Origin: Streptomyces sp. DHE7-1
GTDB lineage: Bacteria > Actinomycetota > Actinomycetes > Streptomycetales > Streptomycetaceae
Direction of reading: 5' to 3'
DNA: 64,000 nucleotides
Assembly (NCBI GenBank): GCA_016432725.1
Contig: JACJDG010000003.1
Span: forward strand, 4,774,001 to 4,838,000
Position 1 is the first letter of the stretch. Every line of letters starts with the position of its first letter. Shown here one piece after another: positions 16,943-26,243 of this stretch. The position numbers and the translations under genes are program-made. The notes under the pieces were generated by a model. It was given only the letters and a program-made list of their open reading frames with translations. It was not told the origin of the DNA and did not search any database.

Positions 16943-18061
16943 GTGACCGTCGACGACACGGGCTCCGGCGCGGACGCGCGGGTGGATCCCCACGCCGCCG
17001 ACCCCGGCGAGGATCCGCTCGCCCTGCGCCTCGAGCAGCTCATTCTCGGCGCCGAGCGGCGCTACACCCCGTTCCAGGCGGCCCGCAGCGCCGGTGTCTC
17101 CATGGAGCTGGCGTCCCGCTTCTGGCGCGCCATGGGTTTCGCCGACATCGGGCAGGCCAAGGCGCTCACCGAGGCCGACGTACTGGCCCTGCGACGGCTC
17201 GCCGGTCTGGTCGAGGCGGGGCTGCTGAGCGAGGCCATGGCGGTGCAGGTGGCCCGCTCCACGGGGCAGACCACCGCCCGGTTGGCCGAATGGCAGATCG
17301 ATTCCTTTCTCGAGGGCCTGACCGAGCCGCCCGAGCCGGGCATGACCCGCACCGAGGTCACCTATCCGATCGTCGAGCTGCTGCTCCCCGAGCTGGAGGA
17401 GTTCCTGGTCTACGTGTGGCGGCGGCAGCTCGCCGCCTCGGCCGGCCGGGTCGTGCAGACCGCCGACGACGAGGAGATGGTCGACCGGCGGCTCGCCGTC
17501 GGCTTCGCCGACCTGGTCGGGTTCACCCGGCTGACCCGGCGGATGGAGGAGGAGGAGCTCGGCGAGCTGGTCGAGGCCTTCGAGACCACGGCCGCCGACC
17601 TTGTCGCGGCGCGCGGCGGGCGGCTCATCAAGACCCTCGGCGACGAGGTGCTCTTCGTCGCCGACGACGGGGGCACGGCCGCCGACATCGCGCTGCGCCT
17701 GGTCGAGACGATGGCCAACGACGAGACGATGCCGGAGCTGCGCGTCGGCATGGCGTTCGGCACGGTCACCACGCGCATGGGCGACGTCTTCGGCACCACC
17801 GTCAACCTCGCCTCTCGGCTGACCTCCATAGCCCCGCGCGACGCCGTCCTGGTGGACAGCGCGTTCGCCGAGGAGCTGATCCGCACCAAGGAGGCGCCCG
17901 CCTCGGAGGCGGAGGCCGCCGAGGCCGCGGCCGCCGCGGAGAAGGAGGGCGAGGAGCCGCCGTCGTACCGCTTCGCGCTCCAGCCGATGTGGCAGCGCCC
18001 GGTCCGTGGGCTCGGTGTGGTCGAGCCGTGGCTGCTCGGCCGCCGCGACGGTCAGTCCTGA
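16943..18061 (+). CDS. cya: class III adenylate cyclase
   Basis: Makes cAMP from ATP. The 372-residue protein starts at GTG 16943. The N-terminal region (about 1-170) is helical and probably regulatory. The class III catalytic domain starts at about residue 185 with VGFADLVGFTRLTRRM (first metal-binding Asp) and continues with LIKTLGDEVLFVADD (second metal Asp) and GDVFGTTVNLASRL (transition-state region). Position and architecture match the single Streptomyces Cya implicated in germination and development. An acidic Ala/Glu-rich insert near the end precedes the conserved C-terminus. The stop overlaps the convergent hypothetical gene by 10 nt. Confidence 0.92.
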   Translation: MTVDDTGSGADARVDPHAADPGEDPLALRLEQLILGAERRYTPFQAARSAGVSMELASRFWRAMGFADIGQAKALTEADVLALRRLAGLVEAGLLSEAMAVQVARSTGQTTARLAEWQIDSFLEGLTEPPEPGMTRTEVTYPIVELLLPELEEFLVYVWRRQLAASAGRVVQTADDEEMVDRRLAVGFADLVGFTRLTRRMEEEELGELVEAFETTAADLVAARGGRLIKTLGDEVLFVADDGGTAADIALRLVETMANDETMPELRVGMAFGTVTTRMGDVFGTTVNLASRLTSIAPRDAVLVDSAFAEELIRTKEAPASEAEAAEAAAAAEKEGEEPPSYRFALQPMWQRPVRGLGVVEPWLLGRRDGQS

Positions 18062-18674
18062 CCGCCGCCCAGCGCGTCCACGCAGAGGCCGATCACCGGT
18101 AGGCACAGCCCGTCGTCCCGGGTGGGCGGAACCGTCGGGCCGCGGCTCTCGGTGGGCGCGGGCGCGGGTTCGGTCCTGGTCGGCGCGGGCACCGTGGGCG
18201 ACGGGCGCGGCGCGGTCGTGGCCGGGTCGGTGTGCCGTGGGGCGGTGGTCGGGGCGCCGGTGGCCCTCGGGGCCGGAAGGCGGGTGGCCGAGGGACCGGG
18301 AACGGCCTCGTCCGTCTCCGCCGGAGCGGTCGGAGCCGCGCTCACCCCGCCCATGGCCGAGGTGGCCGAGGGCCGGGTCGGGCGGGCGGCGCCGATGGTC
18401 GCGGCCGTGTCGGAGGAGCGGGCGGTGACACCGCCGCCCGGGTCGGGACGGGGCTCGGCCTGCGCCGTGTCCGGGGCGCCGACGCCGGACTCCGGTGCGA
18501 CGCGGACGAGACTGAGGACGCCGGCGGCCAGCGCCAGCCCCCGGCGGCGAGCAGCACCTTGCGGGGGCGGGGCCTGCGGTGCCGGCCACGACGGGCGAAG
18601 GGCGCGGCGCTCTGCGCGGCGCAGGCCCGCTGATTCGTTTCCCCGGTACCGGACTGGGCGCGTGTCGGTCTCAT
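18052..18674 (-). CDS. membrane-anchored Pro/Ala/Thr-rich protein (one apparent frameshift)
   Basis: Starts MRPTRAQSGTGETN at ATG 18674 behind the ribosome site GGAGGGGACC. A basic segment (RRGRHRRPRPRK) precedes one membrane helix (VLLA joined to GLALAAGVLSLV after a frame break near 18540). A long low-complexity extracytoplasmic stretch of Pro, Ala, Thr and Arg follows, then the C-terminus DDGLCLPVIGLCVDALGG with two cysteines. One base restored gives 207 residues. The N-in/C-out topology suggests a cell-wall spanning stalk. The two Cys could form a disulfide. Function unknown. Confidence 0.65.
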
Positions 18675-18833
18675 GAGGTCCCCTCCCCACCGTGGCGCGG
18701 AGCGCACGTTATGCGCTCCCGTGGGCGGTGTGGGGCGAGACGGCCGGGATGTCACTCGAACGGGTGCAGGGCGGCCGGGTGGGCGGCCCTTTCCCGGGGC
18801 GGGGTGCGGCTGCGATGATCGGGCCGACAGTGA

Positions 18834-18849
18834 GTTAACCCGCGTTAAC
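18834..18849. promoter_or_regulatory. paired GTTAAC palindromes upstream of enoyl-CoA hydratase
   Basis: Two copies of the self-complementary hexamer GTTAAC, at 18834-18839 and 18844-18849, are spaced 10 bp centre to centre and end 11 nt before the start codon. One helical turn of spacing places them on the same DNA face, as expected for a dimeric repressor site. The regulator is unknown. Confidence 0.4.
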
Positions 18850-18860
18850 CGGAGGGTGTC

Positions 18861-19655
18861 ATGAGCGAGGAGCGGTACGGGGAGTTCGTGCTGGTGCGGC
18901 GGTACGGGCACGTGGCGGAGCTGGTGCTGGACCGGCCCAAGGCCATGAACGCCGTCTCGACGGAGATGGCCCGCTCCCTCGCGGGCGCGTGCGCGGCGCT
19001 CGCCGCCGACCGGAAGGCGCGGGTGGTCGTGCTGACCTCCTCGCACGAGCGCGCGTTCTGCGTCGGGGCCGACCTGAAGGAGCGGAACTCCTTCAGCGAC
19101 GCCGACCTGGTGAAGCAGCGGCCGGTGGCGCGCGGGGCGTACACCGGGGTGCTGGAGCTGCCGATGCCGACGATCGCGGCCGTGCACGGCTTCGCGCTGG
19201 GCGGCGGCTTCGAGCTGGCACTGTCCTGCGACCTGATCGTGGCCGACCCGACGGCGGTGGTGGGGCTGCCGGAGGTGTCGGTGGGCGTGATCCCGGGCGG
19301 CGGCGGTACGCAGTTGCTGCCCCGGCGGGTCGGCGCCGCCCGGGCCGCCGAGCTGATCTTCACCGCGCGGCGGCTGGACGCGGCGGAGGCAGCCGGTATC
19401 GGCCTGGTGGACGAACTGGTGGAGGAGGGCCGGGACCGCGAGGAGGCGCTGGCGCTGGCGGCGCGGATCGCGGGCAACTCGCCGGTGGGGCTGCGGGCCG
19501 CCAAGCGGGCGCTGCGGCTCGGGCACGGGCTGGACCTGCGGGCCGGGCTGGAGGTCGAGGACGCGGCGTGGCGTTCGGTGGCGTTCTCCGGGGACCGGGC
19601 GGAGGGCGTGGCGGCCTTCAACGAGAAGCGCACGCCGCAGTGGCCGGGGGAGTGA
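18861..19655 (+). CDS. enoyl-CoA hydratase/isomerase family protein
   Basis: Crotonase-fold protein of 264 residues acting on acyl-CoA thioesters. ERAFCVGADLKERNS provides the first oxyanion-hole and CoA region. GFALGGGFELALSCDLIVA contains the second, and VGLPEVSVGVIPGGGGTQLL contains the Glu position used for hydration. The ribosome site GGAGGG is 6 nt before the ATG. The exact substrate cannot be set from sequence. Paired GTTAAC sites upstream suggest local repression. Confidence 0.9.
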   Translation: MSEERYGEFVLVRRYGHVAELVLDRPKAMNAVSTEMARSLAGACAALAADRKARVVVLTSSHERAFCVGADLKERNSFSDADLVKQRPVARGAYTGVLELPMPTIAAVHGFALGGGFELALSCDLIVADPTAVVGLPEVSVGVIPGGGGTQLLPRRVGAARAAELIFTARRLDAAEAAGIGLVDELVEEGRDREEALALAARIAGNSPVGLRAAKRALRLGHGLDLRAGLEVEDAAWRSVAFSGDRAEGVAAFNEKRTPQWPGE

Positions 19656-19764
19656 GGGAGCGGCCGGGTGCCGCGCCGCGGCCGCGCCGGGCCGGCCCCC
19701 ACGGTGAGTCGGCGACGGTCTCTTGATGTTCCTGTTCATCCCATTTTCTCCATAATCTGGAGCA

Positions 19765-20904
19765 ATGGGTGAGGACAAGCGGCTGGCCGCAGTGGTGGCG
19801 CTGGCTCAGGGGATGGCCGCGGCGCGTGCGCCGAAGGAGTCGTGGCGCGCCGCGGCGCTCGGCGCGTGCTGGGCGCTGGACGGCAGCTTCGCCGCGCTGT
19901 CGGTGTGGGAGCGGGACCTGGGCCGGCTGCGGGTCCTGGTGAACGTGGGGGAGCGCCGCCCGGACGAGGAGGAGTTCCCGGAGTCGGAGACCTATCCGGT
20001 GCACCAGTTCCCGGAGATCACCGAGTTCCTGCACGAGCGCTGGGTGGGCGGGGGCGGCCCGAACGCCTGGGTGGAGACCGCCGGGGCACGGCCGCCGGCG
20101 ACCGCGGCTACTTCCACCAGCGGGTGGCCGCGCTGCGCCGCCGCGGCCGGGGCTGCTGTGTGGTCGCCCCCGTGGTGCTGCACGGCCGGGCGTGGGGCGA
20201 GCTGTACGTGGCCCGGGCGGTCAGCGTGCCGGTGTTCGGGCCCCCGGACGCCGACTTCGCCACCGTGCTGGCCGCCGTCGTCGCCGCCGGGCTGGCCCAG
20301 ACCGAGCGGCTGGAGGAGGCCCGCCGGCTGGCGTTCACCGACTCCCTCACCGGGCTCGCCAATCGCCGCGCCGTGGACGTGCGGCTGGAGGAGGCCGTGG
20401 AGCGGCACCGCACCCGGGGCGTGGCCGTCAGCCTCGTCGTCTGCGATCTCAACGGGCTCAAACGGGTCAACGACACCCTCGGGCACGCCGTCGGCGACCG
20501 GCTGCTGGAGCGGTTCGGCTCGGTGCTCTCGCTGTGCGGGCGATGGTGCCGGGGCGCTCGCCGCGCGGCTCGGCGGCGACGAGTTCTGTCTGCTGGTGAC
20601 GGGGCCGCCCGCCGACGACGTGGTCAAGGCGGCGGACGAACTGTGCCGGCGGGCCGGGGAGCTGGAGCTGGGCGAGGGCGTGGCCTGCGGCGTCGCCTCG
20701 ACCGACGACCCGATCGGCCCGGTGCACGACGCCCGGCGGCTCTTCCGGCTGGCCGACGCCGCGCAGTACCGGGCCAAGGCGCTGGGCGCGGACCGGCCGG
20801 TGGTGGCGGGCCGGGAGGGCCCGGACGACCCCGTCGTACGCCTCGCCGACGAACCCCCGCCGGAGCGGGCGGAACGGCGCCGCTTCCGGGGCCGGCTGCC
20901 CTGA
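19765..20904 (+). CDS. cdgE: GAF-GGDEF diguanylate cyclase (two apparent frameshifts)
   Basis: Synthesises cyclic di-GMP, a developmental brake in Streptomyces. The N-terminal ~170 residues form a GAF-like sensor. The GGDEF domain starts at about residue 190 with AFTDSLTGLANRRAVD, then VVCDLNGLKRVNDTLGH (metal/nucleotide residues), and the active-site motif ARLGGDEFCLLV is intact. An RxxD inhibitory site before GGDEF is not evident. Frames shift near 20085 and back near 20545, so both halves are readable only piecewise, in keeping with base-call errors. The gene symbol rests on remembered position and architecture relative to S. coelicolor CdgE and is tentative. Confidence 0.85.
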   Translation: MGEDKRLAAVVALAQGMAAARAPKESWRAAALGACWALDGSFAALSVWERDLGRLRVLVNVGERRPDEEEFPESETYPVHQFPEITEFLHERWVGGGGPNAWVETAGARPPATAATSTSGWPRCAAAAGAAVWSPPWCCTAGRGASCTWPGRSACRCSGPRTPTSPPCWPPSSPPGWPRPSGWRRPAGWRSPTPSPGSPIAAPWTCGWRRPWSGTAPGAWPSASSSAISTGSNGSTTPSGTPSATGCWSGSARCSRCAGDGAGALAARLGGDEFCLLVTGPPADDVVKAADELCRRAGELELGEGVACGVASTDDPIGPVHDARRLFRLADAAQYRAKALGADRPVVAGREGPDDPVVRLADEPPPERAERRRFRGRLP

Positions 20905-20967
20905 GGGCGCGTGAGGTGAAGCTCACGGAACGGTAAGGGGTGCCCCCGCGCCCCACTAGTGACACCA

Positions 20968-20982
20968 ACGCATTCAATGCGT
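20968..20982. promoter_or_regulatory. 15-bp palindrome before hutH
   Basis: ACGCATTCAATGCGT: 7-bp arms around a central C, perfectly symmetric, ending 12 nt before the hutH ATG. The position is ideal for a repressor controlling histidine use. Confidence 0.55.
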
Positions 20983-20994
20983 ACGCTCCTGAAT

Positions 20995-22568
20995 ATGGAT
21001 ATGCACACTGTGGTGGTGGGGACGTCCGGTGTCACGGCGTCCGACGTTCTCGCCGTGGCGCGCGGCGGTGCCCGCATCGAGCTGTCGTCCGAGGCCGTGG
21101 CGGCCCTCGCGGCGGCCCGGGAGATCGTGGACGCCCTGGCGGCCAAGCCCGAGCCGGTCTACGGCGTCTCCACCGGTTTCGGAGCCCTGGCGACCCGGCA
21201 CATCAGCCAGGAACTGCGCGCCCAGCTGCAGCGCAACATCGTCCGCTCGCACGCCGCCGGCATGGGCCCGCGGGTCGAGCGCGAGGTCGTACGCGCCCTG
21301 ATGTTCCTGCGGCTGAAGACCGTCTGCTCCGGACACACCGGCGTCCGGCCCGAGGTCGCCCAGACCATGGCCGACGTGCTCAACGCCGGGATCACCCCGG
21401 TCGTGCACGAGTACGGCTCCCTGGGCTGCTCCGGCGACCTCGCCCCGCTCTCCCACTGCGCCCTGACCCTGATGGGCGAGGGGGACGCCGAGGGCCCCGA
21501 CGGCGTCGTGCGGCCCGCCGGCGAGCTGCTCGCCGAGCACGGGATCGCCCCCGTCGAGCTGCGCGAGAAGGAGGGGCTCGCCCTGCTCAACGGCACCGAC
21601 GGCATGCTCGGCATGCTGGTCATGGCCCTCGCCGACCTCGACACCCTCTACAAGTCCGCCGACGTCACCGCCGCCCTCAGCATGGAGGCGCTGCTCGGCA
21701 CGGACAGGGTGCTCGCCCCCGAGCTGCACGCCATCCGCCCGCACCCGGGGCAGGGCGCCTCCGCCGCCAACATGCTGGCCGTGCTCAAGGGCTCCCAGCT
21801 CACCGGCCACCACCAGGACGACGCCCCCCGCGTCCAGGACGCCTACTCGGTGCGCTGCGCCCCGCAGGTCGCCGGCGCCGGCCGGGACACCCTGGCGCAC
21901 GCCCGCCTCGTCGCCGAGCGCGAGCTGGCCTCCGCCGTCGACAACCCCGTGGTGCTGCCTGGGGGCACCTCCCAGGCTTCCGGCTCTGGGGAGGGCGGGT
22001 CGAGTCCAACGGCAACTTCCACGGCGCGCCCGTCGCCTACGTCCTGGACTTCCTCGCCATCGCGGCCGCCGACCTCGGCTCCATCGCCGAGCGGCGCACC
22101 GACCGGCTGCTGGACAAGAACCGCAGCCACGGCCTGCCGCCGTTCCTCGCCGACGACGCCGGCGTCGACTCCGGTCTGATGATCGCCCAGTACACCCAGG
22201 CCGCGCTGGTCAGCGAGATGAAGCGGCTGGCCGTCCCGGCGTCCGCGGACTCCATCCCGTCCTCCGCCATGCAGGAGGACCACGTGTCCATGGGCTGGTC
22301 GGCCGCGCGCAAGCTGCGCACCGCCGTCGGCAACCTCGCCCGGATCATCGCCGTCGAGCTGTACGCGGCCACCCGCGCGATCGAGCTGCGCGAGGGACTG
22401 AGCCCGGCGCCCGCCTCCCGTGCGGTGATCGACGCCGTGCGCGCCGCCGGTGTGCAGGGTCCGGGCCCGGACCGCTTCCTGGCCCCCGACCTGGCCGCCG
22501 CCGACGCGTTCGTACGCGGCGGACGCCTCGTCGCCGCCGCCGAGTCCGTGACGGGGCCGCTGGCCTGA
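20995..22568 (+). CDS. hutH: histidine ammonia-lyase with a 10-residue stem-loop-derived insertion (one apparent frameshift)
   Basis: Deaminates L-histidine to urocanate, the first step of the Hut pathway. From ATG 20995 (MDMHTVVVGTSG) the MIO cofactor segment SLGCSGDLAPLSHC is present, with the Tyr/His segments VYGVSTGFGAL and SNGNFHGAPVAY. Between DNPVVLP and GRVESNGNFHG there is an extra GC-rich stem-loop-like segment (about 21959-21995). As read it adds 29 nt and shifts the frame. If one G is missing from its G-run the insertion becomes 30 nt, adding GTSQASGSGG in frame, for 524 residues in total. The family segment normally reads PDGRVES here. Confidence 0.9.
21959..21995 (+). repeat. 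stem-loop repeat inserted in hutH
   Basis: GGGGGCACCTCCCAG, then GCTTCCGG and CTCTGGGGAGGG form an imperfect inverted repeat (CTCCC-AG against CT-GGGGAG). It resembles short interspersed palindromic sequences that I recall from Streptomyces genomes. It interrupts a segment that is otherwise strongly conserved in histidine ammonia-lyases. Confidence 0.65.
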
Positions 22569-22578
22569 CCTCCGCCCC

Positions 22579-22609
22579 GGTGGGGGTGCCGTCGCCCGGC
22601 ACCCCCACC
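22579..22609 (+). terminator. intrinsic terminator of hutH
   Basis: GGTGGGGGTGCCG pairs perfectly with CGGCACCCCCACC across a 5-nt loop, starting 11 nt after the hutH stop. Confidence 0.85.
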
Positions 22610-22695
22610 CGGCGGACGCGATCCGGGCCCCGCCCGCCCGCCCCGGACGGGAGCCGCAGGGCTAGCCTGTTTCTCCGGCGAAGGGGGAGACGGCT

Positions 22696-25366
22696 GTGCT
22701 GCACGTGCCGCTGCATCGGGACTTCCGTTACATCCACGAACCGTTACCCGTCGGAGACGCGTCGATCCCGGTCCTCGGCCACGAGGAACTCGTCGGCCTG
22801 CTGCGCGAGCGGCTGGTGTACTCGCACGGCGGCACCTTCCTGATCACCGGATTCCGCGGGGTCGGCAAGACCACCCTCGTACTGCGCGCCCTCACCCAGG
22901 CGCTCCCCCGCCCTCCGGCGACGGACCCGGCGGCCCGCGTCCCGACCACGACGCCCTGCTCACCGTGCACCTGAGCGTCGCCCGCCGGATGGAGCCGGAC
23001 CAGCTGCTCTTCGCGCTGGTCCGCCGGATCTTCGAGACCCTGGACGACCAGGGCCTCTTCCAGCAACTCCCGCCCGAGATCCAGGAATCGCTGCTGCTCG
23101 CCTACACCCGGACCTCCCTGTCCTTCACCCAGACCCAGTCGGAGGGCAGCGAGCGCGGCGGCACCCTGGGCGTGGGCTTCCAGCGCGGTCCGCTCGCCGC
23201 CGCGGCACCCACCCTGAGCATGACGGGCAAACGGACGCGGTCCCGCACCACCGAGGCCGCGTTCCTCGCGTACTCGGAGACCGACGTCGAGCACGACCTG
23301 GTGCGCATCATCCAGTTGCTCAGCGGCCGGGACGGCCGTCCCGCCCGGCGCGGCCGGCTGCGCCGCGCCAGGCCCCGGCTGCGCATCCATCCGGTCGTCG
23401 TCCTCGACGAGATCGACAAGCTGACCGACGACGGCGACGACGCGATCGCCGACCTGGAGCGGCTGCTCGGCTCGCTGAAGAACGTCCTCACCGCGCGCGG
23501 CGCCCACTTCATCCTGGTGGCGGGGCCCGACCTGAACGACCGGGCCCTCACGGACGCGGACCGGGGCAACGGTCTGTACGAGAGCGTCTTCGCCTGGCGG
23601 ATGTACGTGCCGTGTCTGTGGGCGGCGCCGGAACGCCTGGTCACCGAACTGACCGGACGGGCGCGCGCCGAACTCGGCCTGACGCCGATGCCGCCACCGG
23701 TCCCGGCCCCCGCGGGGGAGCCGTACGACACCCTGAACCTGACCGGACCGGGAGGCGAGGCCCTCCGGCTGGGCATGCTGGTCTCCTACCTGCGCTTCAA
23801 GTCCAGGGGAGTCCCGCGCCGGCTGCTCCAGGAGCTGAACTCCCTGGTCATGTGGGACGGTGCGGGACGCCCCTCGGTGCACCTGGGCCCCGACGACTGG
23901 CAGCGGGTCCTGTTCTACAGCCGCCTCGACGCGATCGTCTCGGAGGCCGTCTCCTCGACCGCGACGAGCCTGATGGCCCCGGTGCCGATCGACGACGACC
24001 GCTGGCGGCTGGGCGGCTACCACGTGACCGAGTGGGCACTGCGCAGCCGCGGCCGGGTGTTCACGGCGGAGGACGTGACCGGCCGCGGACAGCTCGATCC
24101 GCTGCTGCGGCTGGACACCCCCACGGTCGAGCGCCTGCTGCGGCACCTCGCCCGGCGCGACGTCCTGGAGGTGGTGAGCGAGCCCGGCCGTCCGGACGCC
24201 ACCGTCTACGGAGATCCGCAGGACGCCGGGGTCACCCGCTACCGGCTCACCGACGTCTACTCCGGCCAGGTGGCGGGCCTGGCCCGGCACAACGAGAACG
24301 AACGCGCGGAACTGCGGCTGCCGGCCCCCTCGTTGCCCGGCATCGTCACCGGCCCGGCCGCCGACGTCCAGGACGGCGGCGGCCGGGCCGGCGACCACGG
24401 CGCGGCGGACGCCGACACCACCACGGTGCTGCGCGGGGACCGCGGGCCCGTACCCGAGCCGGCGCCCGCCGCCCGGTCCGCGCCCACGTTCTCGGGCCGG
24501 CTGCCCCCGATCACCCGCCTCGCCGACCGGTACGAGGTGCACAACATGATCGGCTCCGGAGGCATGGGCGCGGTCTACCGGGGACGCGACCTGCGGACCG
24601 GCGAGGACGTGGCCATCAAGCTGATGCACGGGCACCTGGCGGAGGACGGCCTCTGGCTGTCGCGCTTCCGCCGGGAGGGCGTGGTCGGCCTGCGGGTGCG
24701 GCACCCCAACATCGTGCGGACCATCGCGGCGGTCGAGAACCCGGAACCGGCGCTGATCATGGAACTGATCGACGGCCCCTCGCTGGACGGGCAGTTGCAG
24801 CGGTACGGCGCCCTCGCCGTCACGGACGTCGTCCGCATGTGCAGGAACCTGGGCGAGGCGCTCGAGTACCTGCACTCCCTCCGGCTGTCCCGGGTGGACC
24901 TCAAGCCGTCCAACATCATCTCCCACCCCGTCCGGGGCAGTGTGATCATCGATCTCGGCATCGCCCGGGCCATGGACGTGGACGAGGACATCCGCCTCAC
25001 CCGCACCGGGGACGTGGTCGGCACCCCCGCCTACATGGCGCCCGAGCAGATCCGGTCGGCCCGCGAGGCGGACATCAGGAGCGACCTCTACTCGCTGGGC
25101 GCGGTCGTCTACCAGTGCCTCGCGGGGCGCCCGCTGCACACCGGCGCCAACATGGTGGAGATCGCCTTCGCCATCCTGCGCGACCCGGTCTCCGTCGACG
25201 GTCTCCCGGGCTCCGCCGAACTGCGCGGGGTGCTGGAGACATGTCTCGCCCGCGACCCCGCGGACCGCTACCAGGAGCCCGCCGCCTTCCTGAGGGCCCT
25301 GGAGGCCACTCCGGAGGCGCGGGCGTCCGGGCCGGGGGACCGGCCCGGGACCCCTGGACGCGGTAG
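22696..25366 (+). CDS. AAA+ ORC/STAND-like ATPase fused to a serine/threonine protein kinase (two apparent frameshifts)
   Basis: About 890 residues after restoring one base near 22915 and one near 25340; GTG start behind AGGGGGAG. The N-terminal ATPase has Walker A ITGFRGVGKTTLVLRAL, Walker B VVVLDEIDKL and the sensor-like HFILVAGPDLNDRAL. A winged-helix-like region (about 425-520) includes YHVTEWALRSRGRVFTAEDV and VERLLRHLARRDVLEVV. A Pro/Ala linker leads to a kinase domain with the Gly loop GSGGMGAVYRG, catalytic Lys in VAIKLMHG, a catalytic loop reading SRVDLKPSNI (HRD altered to RVD, Asp kept), DLG for DFG and YMAPEQI. The catalytic core looks usable despite the changed loop. No transmembrane segment is visible, so it is probably cytosolic. 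Confidence 0.85.
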
Positions 25367-25396
25367 GGCCTCCCGGAGCACTGCTCCGGGAGGCCC
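25366..25396. terminator. strong bidirectional hairpin
   Basis: GGGCCTCCCGGAGCA and its exact complement are separated by one base, a 15-bp stem (the real loop opens wider). It begins at the last base of the kinase stop and lies between the convergent kinase and lipoprotein genes. Confidence 0.85.
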
Positions 25397-25430
25397 CACC
25401 CCCGGCCCGTCCCCGCGCGGGAACGGGCCG

Positions 25431-26201
25431 TCACTTCAGCTTGGCCGCCTGAGCCTTGATGACCGGCGCCGAGACCGTGTACGGCTTCTTGGACATCATC
25501 GCGCCGATGTTGATCGTGGAGTACGTCGCGAGGGTGTTGCCGTGCCGCACGACCTCGCCGTGCAGCGGCATGTCGCCCTCGTCGGAGCCGGCGTTGGTCG
25601 CCGTGAAGGCCACCGACTCGTCACCGGTGCCCGAGGACTTCTCCTCGGCGACCTTGCTGAACTTCCCCTTCTCGCCGTCCTGCTCGCCGGTGAAGCCGCC
25701 CGCGCACGCCTTGACCGCGTCCGAGACCGACTTCAGGGCCTTCTCGGCGCCGTCACCGTCGTACGAGGCCAGGGTGACCACCGTGACGTCCAGGTCCATG
25801 GACTTGCCGAGCGCGTCCTCGAACTTGCCGTCGGCCAGGTCGTCCAGGGACGTGGCGTCGTCCGTGGGGTCCTTCTTGTCCTCCGTGGCCATGCGGCTGG
25901 CCTGCGCCGCCGGCTCGCCGGGCGCGATGGCGGTCAGGGCCCGCAGCAGCGGGTCGCACCGGGTGTCCTCCGCCTTGACCTTGTTCTTGTCGGGCAGGCC
26001 GCCCTTGACGGCCCCGACCTTGAACCCCGGCACCTCGCCCTTGGCGATGACCCGGTCCTTCAGTTCGGCGGCGGTCAGCGCCTTCGCCGAACCGCCCTTG
26101 CCGTCCCCGGAACCGCCGTCGGAGCAGCCGGTGAGGAGGGCGAGCGACAGTGCGCCCACCGCCGCGGTGGCGCACAGCCGCGCGCCCGATGATCTCTTCA
26201 T
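25431..26201 (-). CDS. secreted lipoprotein of unknown function
   Basis: A 256-residue protein with a lipoprotein signal: MKRSSGARLC, a hydrophobic stretch, then the lipobox LLTGCSDGG with the acylated Cys at about residue 26. A Gly/Ser/Lys linker precedes a soluble domain with RCDPLLRAL and VKACAGGF (two Cys that may pair). No catalytic motif is seen. It ends against the kinase gene across a strong hairpin and lies 42 nt downstream of the sortase substrate gene on the same strand, so both surface proteins may be co-transcribed. Confidence 0.85.
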   Translation of the reverse strand: MKRSSGARLCATAAVGALSLALLTGCSDGGSGDGKGGSAKALTAAELKDRVIAKGEVPGFKVGAVKGGLPDKNKVKAEDTRCDPLLRALTAIAPGEPAAQASRMATEDKKDPTDDATSLDDLADGKFEDALGKSMDLDVTVVTLASYDGDGAEKALKSVSDAVKACAGGFTGEQDGEKGKFSKVAEEKSSGTGDESVAFTATNAGSDEGDMPLHGEVVRHGNTLATYSTINIGAMMSKKPYTVSAPVIKAQAAKLK

Positions 26202-26243
26202 GAGCGGACTATGAACGCGCTGTCAAAGGATCGTCAAGCGAGA

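Noticed and set aside
25367..26192. Extension of the kinase fusion past 25366
   Set aside because: That frame runs through a perfect terminator and antisense to a lipoprotein gene; a frame error near 25340 explains the missed stop.
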